NCBI GenBank assembly: GCA_913058395.1
Contig: CAJXQI010000014.1
Span: 62,001 to 126,000 of the forward strand
Origin: an uncultured Colwellia sp.
GTDB lineage: Bacteria > Pseudomonadota > Gammaproteobacteria > Enterobacterales > Alteromonadaceae
Length of the DNA stretch: 64,000 bases
Reading direction: 5' to 3'
A program made the position numbers and the translations under genes. The notes under the pieces were generated by a model. That model did not search any database, was not told the origin of the DNA, and saw only the letters and a list, made by a program, of their open reading frames with translations. Shown here piece by piece: positions 8,252 through 16,828 of this stretch; positions within the stretch are counted from its first letter, which is position 1, and each line of letters starts with the position of its first letter.

Positions 8252-9841
8252 TTAATGTCCACCAGGTGCTTTAGTCGCTGGATTAGCACTATGATGTTCA
8301 ATCAAATGTGAGTCGTAATAAGACTGTGTTGTATCTGCTAAGTGGCCTGACGAAATAGCTAATAAGCCAACAATAGTGAGCACAATTGTATATGGGAATG
8401 CCATGATAACCATACGACCATATGATAAACGAATTAACGGTGCTAATGCTGACGTTAATAAGAACAAGAATGCCGCTTGACCGTTTGGTGTTGCTACACT
8501 TGGTAAGTTAGTACCTGTGTTAATTGCAACAGCTAGTAAATCAAATTGATCACGTGTTATTTGGCCAGCAGCCAAAGCTTTAGTAATTTCAGTAATGTAA
8601 ACTGTACCAACAAACACGTTATCACTTACCATCGATAATAAGCCATTTGCTAAGTAGAACATTACTAACTGCATATTACCTTCAAAGGTAAGTACCCAAG
8701 TAATAACAGGGGTAAACAATTGTTGATCAACAATAACTGCTACGACAGCGAAGAATACGGCAAGTAAGGCTGTAAAAGGTAGAGCTTCTTCAAAAGCATG
8801 ACCGATTTGGTGTTCTTCGGTAATACCCGTAAAGGCTGTTGCTAAAATAATAACAGATAAGCCAATCATGCCTACTGGCGCTAAATGTAGTGCTAGGCCA
8901 ACAATCAACCAAACCGCAATTAGTCCTTGCATTACTAATTTTACATTATCGCGTTTAGTACGTTTATTACTCTCTTCGATATCAAAGTCATTTAAAACTT
9001 TGTAAACATTTTCTGGTAATGCAACACCGTAACCGAACCATTTTATTTTTTCTAAAAGTACACAAGTTATCATGCCCGCAATAAATACTGGAATGGTGAC
9101 CGGTGACATGCGTATGGCAAATTCAAGGAACTCCCATCCTGCTTGCTTACCGATAACTAAGTTTTGTGGTTCGCCAACAATAGTACATACACCACCAAGG
9201 GCAGTACCCACACCAGCATGCATTAATAAGTTACGTAAATAACCGCGGAATTGGTCTAAATCAGCACGTGAATATTCTGCTAATTCATTATCACTGGTGT
9301 GATCATGGTCATGGTTATTATCTTTACCTGAGGCTACTTTGTGGTAAACCGAGTAAAAGCCTATTGCGACACTGATGATTACAGCAATAACGGTTAAGGC
9401 ATCTAGAAAAGCGGATAAGAAAGCACCTGAGAAACAGAACAATAAGGAAACTAATACTTTAGAGCGAACCTTAGTTACTATTTTAGTAAATAAAAACAGT
9501 AACAAGTTCTTCATAAAGTAGATGCCTGCCACCATGAAGATTAATAATAATATTACTTCAAAGTTAATAACCATTTCGTGCATAACTTGTTCGGGGGAGG
9601 TCATCCCGATCGCAACCGCTTCAATGGCTAGTAAGCCGCCGGGTTGCAATGGATAACATTTTAGCGCCATGGCTAAGGTAAATATAAATTCAACAACTAA
9701 GGCCCAACCCGCAATATAAGGGTCAACAAAGAAAAATAATATTGGGTTGATGATTAAAAATGAAATTATTGCGAGTTTGTACCATTCAGGCGAGTTGCCA
9801 AGAAAGTTTTTATAAAACGCACTCATAAATGATTGCTGCAT
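8252..9841 (-). CDS. nhaB: Na+/H+ antiporter NhaB
   Basis: Inner-membrane sodium/proton antiporter for sodium extrusion and pH homeostasis, expected in a marine bacterium. The 529-residue length is typical of NhaB (about 510-530), and there are about 12 hydrophobic helices. The N-terminal region ([17 protein letters not shown]) and the central [17 protein letters not shown] segment are characteristic. A histidine/aspartate-rich loop (HDHDH, near residue 177) is a local feature. The C-terminal tail is His-rich and hydrophilic. dsbB lies downstream. No fadR gene is found upstream, unlike enterics, and a 520-base interval precedes it. Confidence 0.95.
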   Translation of the reverse strand: MQQSFMSAFYKNFLGNSPEWYKLAIISFLIINPILFFFVDPYIAGWALVVEFIFTLAMALKCYPLQPGGLLAIEAVAIGMTSPEQVMHEMVINFEVILLLIFMVAGIYFMKNLLLFLFTKIVTKVRSKVLVSLLFCFSGAFLSAFLDALTVIAVIISVAIGFYSVYHKVASGKDNNHDHDHTSDNELAEYSRADLDQFRGYLRNLLMHAGVGTALGGVCTIVGEPQNLVIGKQAGWEFLEFAIRMSPVTIPVFIAGMITCVLLEKIKWFGYGVALPENVYKVLNDFDIEESNKRTKRDNVKLVMQGLIAVWLIVGLALHLAPVGMIGLSVIILATAFTGITEEHQIGHAFEEALPFTALLAVFFAVVAVIVDQQLFTPVITWVLTFEGNMQLVMFYLANGLLSMVSDNVFVGTVYITEITKALAAGQITRDQFDLLAVAINTGTNLPSVATPNGQAAFLFLLTSALAPLIRLSYGRMVIMAFPYTIVLTIVGLLAISSGHLADTTQSYYDSHLIEHHSANPATKAPGGH

Positions 9842-10283
9842 AATGAACCTTTTAAAAAAATTAAGAGCTAGGGTTAGTGTTTGGTTTAATCTATTTAATT
9901 ATTTTTATATAAATTTATGACTCTCAGCAGTTTAAGCGGTATTTGTCATATTGTAAATATGTCACATTAAGCGCATGGTTATTGAATTTTGTTAAGGTAG
10001 CGGTAAAATTGCTTTCAATAATCTAGATCAATTTTATAAATAAAAATTGAAAGTAATGAAGCCGAATGTATCTGTTTTCAAAACCAGATAGCGCAGTGAA
10101 TGATGACACGTAATCGCACTCTAGCGTGGTTGTAAGTTGTGCTTAACGTGGTTTATGGAATTAATATAAAGATAAATAGCGATTGGTTAGTTGAGGCGTT
10201 AATATAGATATATTGAGCAAATTCAGTTTATGCACTTAATATTTATAAAGCATGCATCAGGTTTTATTTTATAAAATGTAATG
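9842..10283. other. non-coding interval upstream of nhaB
   Basis: About 440 AT-rich bases between the nhaB start and the first 80-bp direct repeat. There is no open frame with coding character. It presumably contains the nhaB promoter, but I cannot assign hexamers with confidence. Confidence 0.5.
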
Positions 10284-10363
10284 AGTGGCTTGAACACTGC
10301 TTACCTTCCATTTGGTGTTTTATAATCGAAGATTAATTTAGTTGATTGAAAACTAATAACGCA
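10284..10363 (+). repeat. 80-bp direct repeat, copy 1 (promoter-like module)
   Basis: About 75% identical, same orientation, to 14475-14555. The conserved core GTTTTATAATCGA contains a TATAAT box (10321-10326), and a second core TGATTGAA follows. The copy ends exactly at the stop codon of the minus-strand TPR gene. If active, it would drive transcription antisense to that gene. Its -35 region (CTTACC) is poorer than in copy 2. Confidence 0.7.
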
Positions 10364-11422
10364 TTATTTAGAATTTTCTAACTTAAACGTTTTTAGTTTT
10401 TTCCAATCACATTGAGTAATTTGATTAAGCCATAATGGAGGCAAACTTTCTTGTGACGTTTCATTTGCTAAGTTAATGCTAATATTCAACTCATCAGCAA
10501 AATGCTTGTTTAATGAAAACTGTAATTTTTGATCGCTAATATTATTAAAACTTTTAACAAGTTGTGCTTTTACTCTGTCAGTAAGCTTCACTCCCTGTCT
10601 TATTTCAAATACCGTATTTAGCCAAAATAAAGTGCCTTGCCTTGACGCATTGGGAAAAGCTTTGGTAAGCCTTGTAATTGAAGGGGATAATCGCTGGTAG
10701 CCGAGTTGTTTATTTTGAATTAAAAAAGCTTGCAGTAAATTTATGCCGCTAATGATATTGCCAGAACGATTTGAATTTTTTTGATGCTGAGCTAAAGCAC
10801 TTCGAAAGTGTTGCTCTGCCTTTGTAACTTTATCATTCTCTAATGCAAGCACACCTAAGTTATTTTCAATTGTTGCTAGTGACGAGGATATGTTTTCATT
10901 TTCAGCAATGCTTTTTGCAATATTGTATGTATTTATTGCATATTCATTTTGATTTAGGTGCCTTGAAACGATAGCAATACTGGTTAATAGTTTTACTTTA
11001 TTACCTTCAATTTGGTTATGTTTAAGCGCGCATACTAAAGTTAATTTTGCCTGTTTTAAATAGCCAGACTTACGTAACCAAATGCCGATACTGCTCAATA
11101 TTGGCACAATTCTATGTTCAAATTCAGTTGCTGATTTATGTGTTATTAATGCTTTTATTGAGTTTTCCATTATCGATAAGTTGTTGAGTGATAGGGACGC
11201 TCTTATTAATGTAATGTGCCAGCGAAAAAATTGTGATTCAGATAATAAAGATAAATCATTTGGGCGAGATAATATTTCTAGCGACTTCGAAGGCTTCACA
11301 GACAAGTAGTCTTCAGCTTCAGCTAACATAGAAGTGAGCCTATCTTTAGAGATGGTATCACTTGCATGTATTGGAAAAACTAATAAAGCTAAGATTGTTA
11401 AAGTGACTTTTAACAATATCAA
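10364..11422 (-). CDS. secreted tetratricopeptide-repeat protein
   Basis: 352 residues with an N-terminal signal peptide (hydrophobic 2-20, predicted cleavage after IHA). At least two TPR-like helical pairs follow, most clearly around residues 165-220 (NNLGVLALENDKVTKAEQHF). The protein is probably periplasmic and involved in protein-protein contact; I cannot assign a partner. The start is not ATG: an AGGAG lies 3 bases before the TTG at 11422 and 9 bases before the TTG at 11416, and either would retain the signal peptide. It is the last of three minus-strand genes after the lipase-like and anchored genes, 100 bases downstream of the latter. Confidence 0.7.
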   Translation of the reverse strand: MILLKVTLTILALLVFPIHASDTISKDRLTSMLAEAEDYLSVKPSKSLEILSRPNDLSLLSESQFFRWHITLIRASLSLNNLSIMENSIKALITHKSATEFEHRIVPILSSIGIWLRKSGYLKQAKLTLVCALKHNQIEGNKVKLLTSIAIVSRHLNQNEYAINTYNIAKSIAENENISSSLATIENNLGVLALENDKVTKAEQHFRSALAQHQKNSNRSGNIISGINLLQAFLIQNKQLGYQRLSPSITRLTKAFPNASRQGTLFWLNTVFEIRQGVKLTDRVKAQLVKSFNNISDQKLQFSLNKHFADELNISINLANETSQESLPPLWLNQITQCDWKKLKTFKLENSK

Positions 11423-11521
11423 ATGCTCCTGATTAAAAGTGTCAGTTAGTAGTACTGGTGCTATGTACTAAATGAAAATCCTTTTAATTAGTGCTTGGTG
11501 ATTATGTCACTTTGTAAAGCC

Positions 11522-12568
11522 TTATCTTCCTTGCGCCATCTTCTGTAATAGTAGCAATCGCTGCTGTTCTTGCGTAGAAGGTTGATAAGGTATATCACTT
11601 AAACTTGAAATTGCAAAATTCTTTATTTCATATTGCGTAATAGCGCTATCGCCATATTTGGTTGGTGTTCCTGGTGCTGGAGACATTAATTCAATCGAGA
11701 ATGTTGATAAATAAAAAGGAGACTGTTTTCCTTGCAAGACAGACTGATGAGCCTTTAAATCAATGCTGCTGCTACCTTTTTTGAGTTTTTCTTTGCTAAC
11801 TAAATGTGCAATAGGTAGGTTGTTGGCATCAAACAAATTAGCGCGCAGGCGATAAAGGCCTTGTTCTCTGGTAGTGAGATTTGCCTGTATTACCATATCA
11901 GCATCATCATTAGTTGCTGGGTCGAAGCTTTCAAGTGTGGCGATTGAATCAACATACTTTAATGATAAGGCTATGTTGATATTCTTGCCGTTTATTTTTG
12001 CTTTTACTGTCGCTTGCAATTGCGCAGGGAAATTACGCTTGCCTTGAAATTGTGCAGTCCAGTTATCTTCATCTTGTATGAACTTAGCTGTTAACAACGT
12101 TTTTCTACTTGAAGTATCAACTAGTATTAGTTCTGCACTGTCAATATTTTCACCATTAAGTGACGCAAGCACTGATTCAGGGTAGATATAGCGATACTTT
12201 GACAACTCTGCTGTTACGGTTGTGCCTTCATCATCAACAGGAATTGATTGTGGATTAAAGTGATTTGGTTTTAATCGGTCAAAATCATTAGTTGATAACG
12301 GTTGCGAATAGGTTGGAAAGTTTAACTCCGCTGCATAGGCTTTAGCGACTAATGTCGCTGAGTCGTTGGAGGTTATTTTTTTAGGTTTTGGTGTCATCAA
12401 TATGCTTTTTTCAATCGGCGTTACTTTAGCCAAAATGGCTTTATTAATAGCGACTTCTTCTGACGATTCAGTAACCGTCGTTTGTGGTGGCATTGACGGC
12501 CAAAAAAGCCAAACAGTGACAACAACACTCATCGCCACCATTCGCTTTATAAATTGGTTATTTTTCAT
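11522..12568 (-). CDS. membrane-anchored beta-rich periplasmic protein of unknown function
   Basis: 348 residues. One N-terminal transmembrane helix (about 9-25) is followed by a Thr/Ser/Lys-rich linker to about residue 75. A mainly beta domain with alternating hydrophobic residues spans about 95-320, resembling paired immunoglobulin-like domains. The C terminus is Gln/Leu-rich. It lies 40 bases downstream of the lipase-like gene on the same strand, the place where lipase foldases (Lif) occur, and has a similar size and anchor. However, it lacks the helical content and the RYFSL-type motif of Lif, so a foldase role is not supported by sequence. A companion role for the hydrolase is inferred from position only. 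Confidence 0.7.
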   Translation of the reverse strand: MKNNQFIKRMVAMSVVVTVWLFWPSMPPQTTVTESSEEVAINKAILAKVTPIEKSILMTPKPKKITSNDSATLVAKAYAAELNFPTYSQPLSTNDFDRLKPNHFNPQSIPVDDEGTTVTAELSKYRYIYPESVLASLNGENIDSAELILVDTSSRKTLLTAKFIQDEDNWTAQFQGKRNFPAQLQATVKAKINGKNINIALSLKYVDSIATLESFDPATNDDADMVIQANLTTREQGLYRLRANLFDANNLPIAHLVSKEKLKKGSSSIDLKAHQSVLQGKQSPFYLSTFSIELMSPAPGTPTKYGDSAITQYEIKNFAISSLSDIPYQPSTQEQQRLLLLQKMAQGR

Positions 12569-12608
12569 AACTCTTATTATTTTCCTATTTAATATTACTT
12601 AGAATTGT

Positions 12609-13661
12609 TTAGTTAGGAATTGCATCATAAATTAGTGTCGACATGCTGTCGTTCGTTGAATTTTGAACGTAAAGATAGTTGCTTTTCCATAGCCACCAAC
12701 CAGAAGCTTTAGTATAAGTCTCAAAATGAACACTTTGACCAGATAATAAACTTTGTTGATTGCTTGCTGCCGTTACTTTGCCTTCTTGCTCTGGCTCTAA
12801 TAATGAGCCATGGCTATAGTCTTCACCCATTAGCATCGGATAATGGTAAGGCATAAAGCCCGAAACTGCATCACCTTGGTTGGAAAGTTTGCCATTGAAA
12901 GCAACTTGGGCACTGCAGCTGCCGTACTTTCCTTGGCGATTACCACCACAAGAAGAGTGAGTGCCTACCACGCCATCATCATTACCTTTAATAAAAGGGC
13001 TAGTAACCCCTAAATATTCACTGGCATCACCTACAAAGCGCAGTCGAGGAATGCGAGCGTCAGGTAGTGGTGCAAGTTGTCTTGCGTTGTTAACTTTTAA
13101 ATCATGTAATACACCCATTTCGTCGCTAAGATCGCCACCAAGCCATGCTTCTAAAGCGGCTTCTATAATAAAGGTCCAATTTTCAGTACCTTGAGCAACA
13201 CTTACCGCTAAGTCGGCCAATTCACTACCGCCACCAGCACCAGCAATGTCAAAGGTAGCGACAATATTAAGTGGTGCTAAACCGGCGTTTTCTAACCAAG
13301 TTTCTTGGTTTTCAATGATATATCGCGCCACCAAATCGCCAGTAGAGTGAGTGACAAATATACAGCCGGGATTACAGAAGTTGCTTTGTGAAAACTCCTT
13401 TAATTTTGGCCATACATAATCTGTGGCAATTTTACCTTCTATTCTTTCATAAGAAGGCCAATCAATACGGGCGTCGCTTAAGTTATCCCAATAGCCTTTC
13501 CAATAGTTTTGACCGCTTGCTGTGACATCACCATCAGATATTAGTTGTTGCGGCTGAAAGCCATGGATTAACACTATTTTGTGCTCTTTGCTGTAAGAGG
13601 CTGTCGAGCACAGTGCTATGCACAGAGCTGCAATAGCAACTACACTTTTGGTTGCATTCAT
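12609..13661 (-). CDS. secreted lipase-like alpha/beta hydrolase
   Basis: 350 residues with a signal peptide (residues 1-24, ending near SYS) and an alpha/beta hydrolase fold. The oxyanion-loop motif VLIHGF lies right after the signal, and the nucleophile elbow is THSTGD, with serine in the GxSxG-like position (H-S-T-G). Several cysteines suggest disulfides, consistent with export and with DsbB nearby. The start was set at the ATG at 13661, which has GGGGA 7 bases upstream, rather than the TTG at 13673. The acid and histidine of the triad cannot be placed without a structure. It is the first gene of a minus-strand trio with the anchored protein and the TPR protein. Confidence 0.78.
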   Translation of the reverse strand: MNATKSVVAIAALCIALCSTASYSKEHKIVLIHGFQPQQLISDGDVTASGQNYWKGYWDNLSDARIDWPSYERIEGKIATDYVWPKLKEFSQSNFCNPGCIFVTHSTGDLVARYIIENQETWLENAGLAPLNIVATFDIAGAGGGSELADLAVSVAQGTENWTFIIEAALEAWLGGDLSDEMGVLHDLKVNNARQLAPLPDARIPRLRFVGDASEYLGVTSPFIKGNDDGVVGTHSSCGGNRQGKYGSCSAQVAFNGKLSNQGDAVSGFMPYHYPMLMGEDYSHGSLLEPEQEGKVTAASNQQSLLSGQSVHFETYTKASGWWLWKSNYLYVQNSTNDSMSTLIYDAIPN

Positions 13662-13722
13662 ATTTTTCCCCAATTATTTTTTAGTTATTTTTATTACGTC
13701 GTGTTTTTATTATTAATATTTT

Positions 13723-13744
13723 ACTGATCGGACGTTCGACCAGT
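13723..13744. promoter_or_regulatory. operator-like palindrome upstream of the lipase-like gene
   Basis: Two 11-base halves, ACTGATCGGAC and GTTCGACCAGT, match as inverted repeats at 9 of 11 positions. The site lies 62 bases before the lipase-like start in otherwise very AT-rich sequence. The form resembles TetR-family operators. The regulator is unknown. Confidence 0.35.
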
Positions 13745-13936
13745 TGGGTTGATAATAGGGTAGTGGTTATTTATTATCCAACCAACTGCTATTTAAAAAT
13801 AAAATAATGGAAATAACAGATGTTTATAGTCTTTATTAATCAATGGCTAAAAATTGATAAATGTTAATGTTAGGTTAATATTTAATATGTTTTTATGAAA
13901 AATGTTTAGATCGGCTTTATATCGGAGCTATACCGT

Positions 13937-14371
13937 ATGAATGAAAAAGGGATACTGAGTCAATTACGTCACAATTTTGTGGCACTGATCAGTTTAGCAA
14001 TTGCAATTACTAGTCTGAGCTACAACACTTGGCGTAACGAGCATAGCGAAGGGAATCGAAATAAACGCTTCGCAGCTTTTGAAATTTTAAAAAAACTCAA
14101 TCAAGTTCAACAATTAGTGTTTCACCGGCGCTATGACCCTGAGTTAGTGATTAATGGCAATGCTCGTACTGGATGGGTTTATATTCTAACCATTAAGGAT
14201 TTGTCTAAAGTATTGCCTAAGCAAATGGAGAGTAGTGCTGATGCACTGCATTTGGCATGGAGTGAAAACTGGCAGAATTTACAGTCAAATAATGCTGCCG
14301 CTGAAAACTTACTAGCAGAGCTCGATATGATGCGAGATAAAACCATCACATTTTTAACTGACCTGAATTAA
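13937..14371 (+). CDS. small single-pass membrane protein, unknown
   Basis: 144 residues. A transmembrane helix lies at about 13-30 (FVALISLAIAITSLSYN), followed by a basic patch and a helical soluble domain of about 110 residues. The start ATG has GGAG 9 bases upstream. It is transcribed away from the lipase-like gene and lies just before the second direct repeat and the chemoreceptor gene. I do not recognise the family. The short cytoplasmic N terminus and long second domain suggest a periplasmic soluble part, unless the topology is reversed. Confidence 0.6.
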   Translation: MNEKGILSQLRHNFVALISLAIAITSLSYNTWRNEHSEGNRNKRFAAFEILKKLNQVQQLVFHRRYDPELVINGNARTGWVYILTIKDLSKVLPKQMESSADALHLAWSENWQNLQSNNAAAENLLAELDMMRDKTITFLTDLN

Positions 14372-14474
14372 CCAAGACGCAAAAACAAAAGTTTAAATTG
14401 CCAGGTCATTAGTTTGAATTTCTAGTTAGTTATTTTGTTTTGCATTGAGATTAATTAATAAGCTAGAAGAAAAT

Positions 14475-14555
14475 AGTGGTTTGACCACTGTTTACATTTA
14501 AATTCTGCGTTTTATAATCGAGCATCAATCTAGATGATTGAAGGTTAATTGCGCA
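14475..14555 (+). repeat. 80-bp direct repeat, copy 2 (chemoreceptor promoter module)
   Basis: Same orientation as 10284-10363. It contains a 5-bp inverted repeat AGTGG/CCACT upstream of the -35, a good promoter, and a second inverted repeat TCAATC/GATTGA (14525-14530 and 14536-14541) at the expected transcription start. Confidence 0.7.
14491..14518 (+). promoter_or_regulatory. sigma-70-like promoter of the chemoreceptor gene
   Basis: TTTACA (14491-14496) and TATAAT (14513-14518) are separated by 16 bases, about 70 bases before the chemoreceptor ATG. Confidence 0.65.
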
Positions 14556-14588
14556 AGCAATAGAAAATTTATTTTTCCAGAGGTGTCT

Positions 14589-16622
14589 ATGTACAACCTA
14601 CCATTAACAATAAAACAAAAAATAATAATGGGGTTTAGCACAATAGGGATTTTACTCGTTGCAGGAAGCATCTTTTTTTATAACTCATTAACGCAAATCA
14701 GTACGGCTAATAGCAATGTTGAGCTTTTGGCTGTACCAGTACAAAAACAAAGTAGTGCTTTGCAAATAAAGCTACTTAATATGATTAAAGTTGGCGCACT
14801 TGGCTTTACGCAACAAAGCTCGTCAGCTTTAGTGAAAAGCGAGCAAGAATACGCAAAGCTAGATCAAGAGTTTCAGTCTTCGGCTGCCATTTTACGTAGT
14901 AAAGTTATGGATCAGCCAAAAATGTTACAGGCATTAAAAAAGGCTCAAACCCATTACCAAGCATATGTTAGTCAAAGTGAGCAGTTTTATTTGGCTAAGA
15001 AAAATGTCGCGTCAGCAAATGAGGCGTTTATGGTGAGCTACCAATTATTTATTGCAAGCCGTGATCAAGCAAGTAACGACATGCTCGACTTAGAGCTAAT
15101 TGAGTTACCAGGTAATGATCAATTGCTAGAAGATATTATTGGTAATGGTGCTCGCATTGACGACATGTTGTACACATTGCAAAACACTATGTCCGGCTTA
15201 AAACAAGTGTCTGCGCTCGATGAGTTAGCGCAACATAAAGAAGATGTTAGTTTTTTAGTGGCTAACGCCAAAAACAATTTTGATTTTATGCAACGACTAT
15301 TTGAGAGTATTGATGATAAGTCACTACTTGATGACTTTGCTGCACAATATCGTGTAATAAATGAGTTATTAGTTGAGCCAGGAAAGCTTTATCAACAAAA
15401 ACAACAAACTATTGATGATGCCATTAATGCCAAAACTGCTTACAACAACTCAGTCAATAGTTTCAACGCTAGTTATCAAGAGTTAACGCTATTACTTTCA
15501 CTTGCAGAAGCACGCTTTGATGAGTTGCAGTTAATGACCAAAGATAAAGTTGCAACAGGTGAAGACTTAGCAATTTATATGGCGCTGATATTTTTAGTTT
15601 TAGCCGCCTTTATCGGCGTGATCACGACTCGAGCAATGTTAGGGCCGTTAGCGAATGCAAATAATTCCTTAGCACTGATTGCACAAGGCGATTTGACGCA
15701 GCGATTGACTATTGAAAACGAAGATGAGTTTGGTGACTTATTTAAAAATATTAATAAACTCAGTGATGATTTAACTTCATTGTTGAAAAACATAAGTCAG
15801 AATGCTTATTCACTTGATGAGTCAGCAAAAATTACTAGTGAACAAAGTCACCGTATTGCCGAGTCTACATCTGCACAAATAATCCGAGTAGATGGTGCAA
15901 AAGAAATCGCAGAGAAAATGTTTGCTAGTTCTACTAGTGTTACTGATGAAGCTAATTTAACCGCTAACAACGTATCTGAGGCTTCAAAGCATAGTTTTGA
16001 AGTTCGTTCTATTGCTGATGATAATAGTAATAGAATAGTTTCACTGTCGGAACGTTTGAGTGAGTCGGTTGATGTTATGGCTCGGTTGAGTAAACACAGT
16101 GATAGCATCGGCGGTATTTTAGATACCATTGGTAGTATTGCTGACCAAACCAATTTACTAGCGTTAAATGCCGCCATTGAAGCTGCACGTGCAGGCGAAC
16201 ATGGCAGAGGCTTTGCAGTCGTTGCGGATGAAGTAAGATCGCTAGCATCTCGCACCCAAGCGTCAACGGCTGAAATTCAGCATATGATTGATTCCTTGCA
16301 AAATGAAACACAAATGGCAGAAGTGGCTATTTCTCAGGGACAAAATCAAGCGGCTGAATGTGTATCACAAAGCCAAGAGTTGAGTAACGCCATTAAGCAA
16401 ATTGAAAGTGCACTACATACCATAGATGAAATGAGTAAAAGTATTAGTATCGCTTCTAACGAACAGCTGGGTTTTAGTCAAGATATTGAAGCCACAATGA
16501 ATGAAGCGTCGACAGCGGCAAATCATAATGCGGTTGAATCATTAGATTTATCGAATCGCAGTGAAGATGTTAATAAACTAGCGGACTCGTTAACCGCTTC
16601 AGTCGCTCGATTTAAACTCTAA
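14589..16622 (+). CDS. methyl-accepting chemotaxis protein
   Basis: 677-residue chemoreceptor. TM1 spans about 13-33, then a helical periplasmic sensor region of about 290 residues. TM2 lies near 330-350, followed by a HAMP domain (about 350-405) and the cytoplasmic signalling helices. The conserved hairpin tip ([19 protein letters not shown], then [12 protein letters not shown]) is intact, so CheA/CheW coupling is expected. The ligand is unknown; the all-helical sensor suggests a four-helix-bundle type. The start was placed at ATG 14589 because AGAGG lies 5 bases upstream; a longer in-frame extension to a TTG at 14538 would overlap the promoter repeat. No che genes are nearby. A terminator follows. 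Confidence 0.93.
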   Translation: MYNLPLTIKQKIIMGFSTIGILLVAGSIFFYNSLTQISTANSNVELLAVPVQKQSSALQIKLLNMIKVGALGFTQQSSSALVKSEQEYAKLDQEFQSSAAILRSKVMDQPKMLQALKKAQTHYQAYVSQSEQFYLAKKNVASANEAFMVSYQLFIASRDQASNDMLDLELIELPGNDQLLEDIIGNGARIDDMLYTLQNTMSGLKQVSALDELAQHKEDVSFLVANAKNNFDFMQRLFESIDDKSLLDDFAAQYRVINELLVEPGKLYQQKQQTIDDAINAKTAYNNSVNSFNASYQELTLLLSLAEARFDELQLMTKDKVATGEDLAIYMALIFLVLAAFIGVITTRAMLGPLANANNSLALIAQGDLTQRLTIENEDEFGDLFKNINKLSDDLTSLLKNISQNAYSLDESAKITSEQSHRIAESTSAQIIRVDGAKEIAEKMFASSTSVTDEANLTANNVSEASKHSFEVRSIADDNSNRIVSLSERLSESVDVMARLSKHSDSIGGILDTIGSIADQTNLLALNAAIEAARAGEHGRGFAVVADEVRSLASRTQASTAEIQHMIDSLQNETQMAEVAISQGQNQAAECVSQSQELSNAIKQIESALHTIDEMSKSISIASNEQLGFSQDIEATMNEASTAANHNAVESLDLSNRSEDVNKLADSLTASVARFKL

Positions 16623-16650
16623 ACGTGAGCTTGAATTAAAATAGTATGAA

Positions 16651-16688
16651 AAGAGTAATGAATTTTATATTTATTACTCTTTTTTTTT
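16651..16688 (+). terminator. intrinsic terminator after the chemoreceptor gene
   Basis: Perfect 9-bp stem AAGAGTAAT (16651-16659) with ATTACTCTT (16673-16681), followed by a T run to 16688. Confidence 0.8.
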
Positions 16689-16828
16689 AACCACCAACCA
16701 TGACAAAAAAGATAAGGTAAAGTGCTTCAATGTAGTAAGGTGATATTTCAAAGGTAGAGTAATTAAAGTATTGAATAATAAAATATATTTGTGTATTTTT
16801 ATCTAATTGTTATTCAAGGAACGAATAG

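Noticed and set aside
11522-12568. Lipase-specific foldase (Lif/LipB)
   Set aside because: Position and anchor fit, but the domain is beta-rich and the conserved foldase motif is missing.
15848-16255. 135-residue minus-strand frame opposite the chemoreceptor signalling domain
   Set aside because: Antisense shadow of a highly conserved plus-strand domain.
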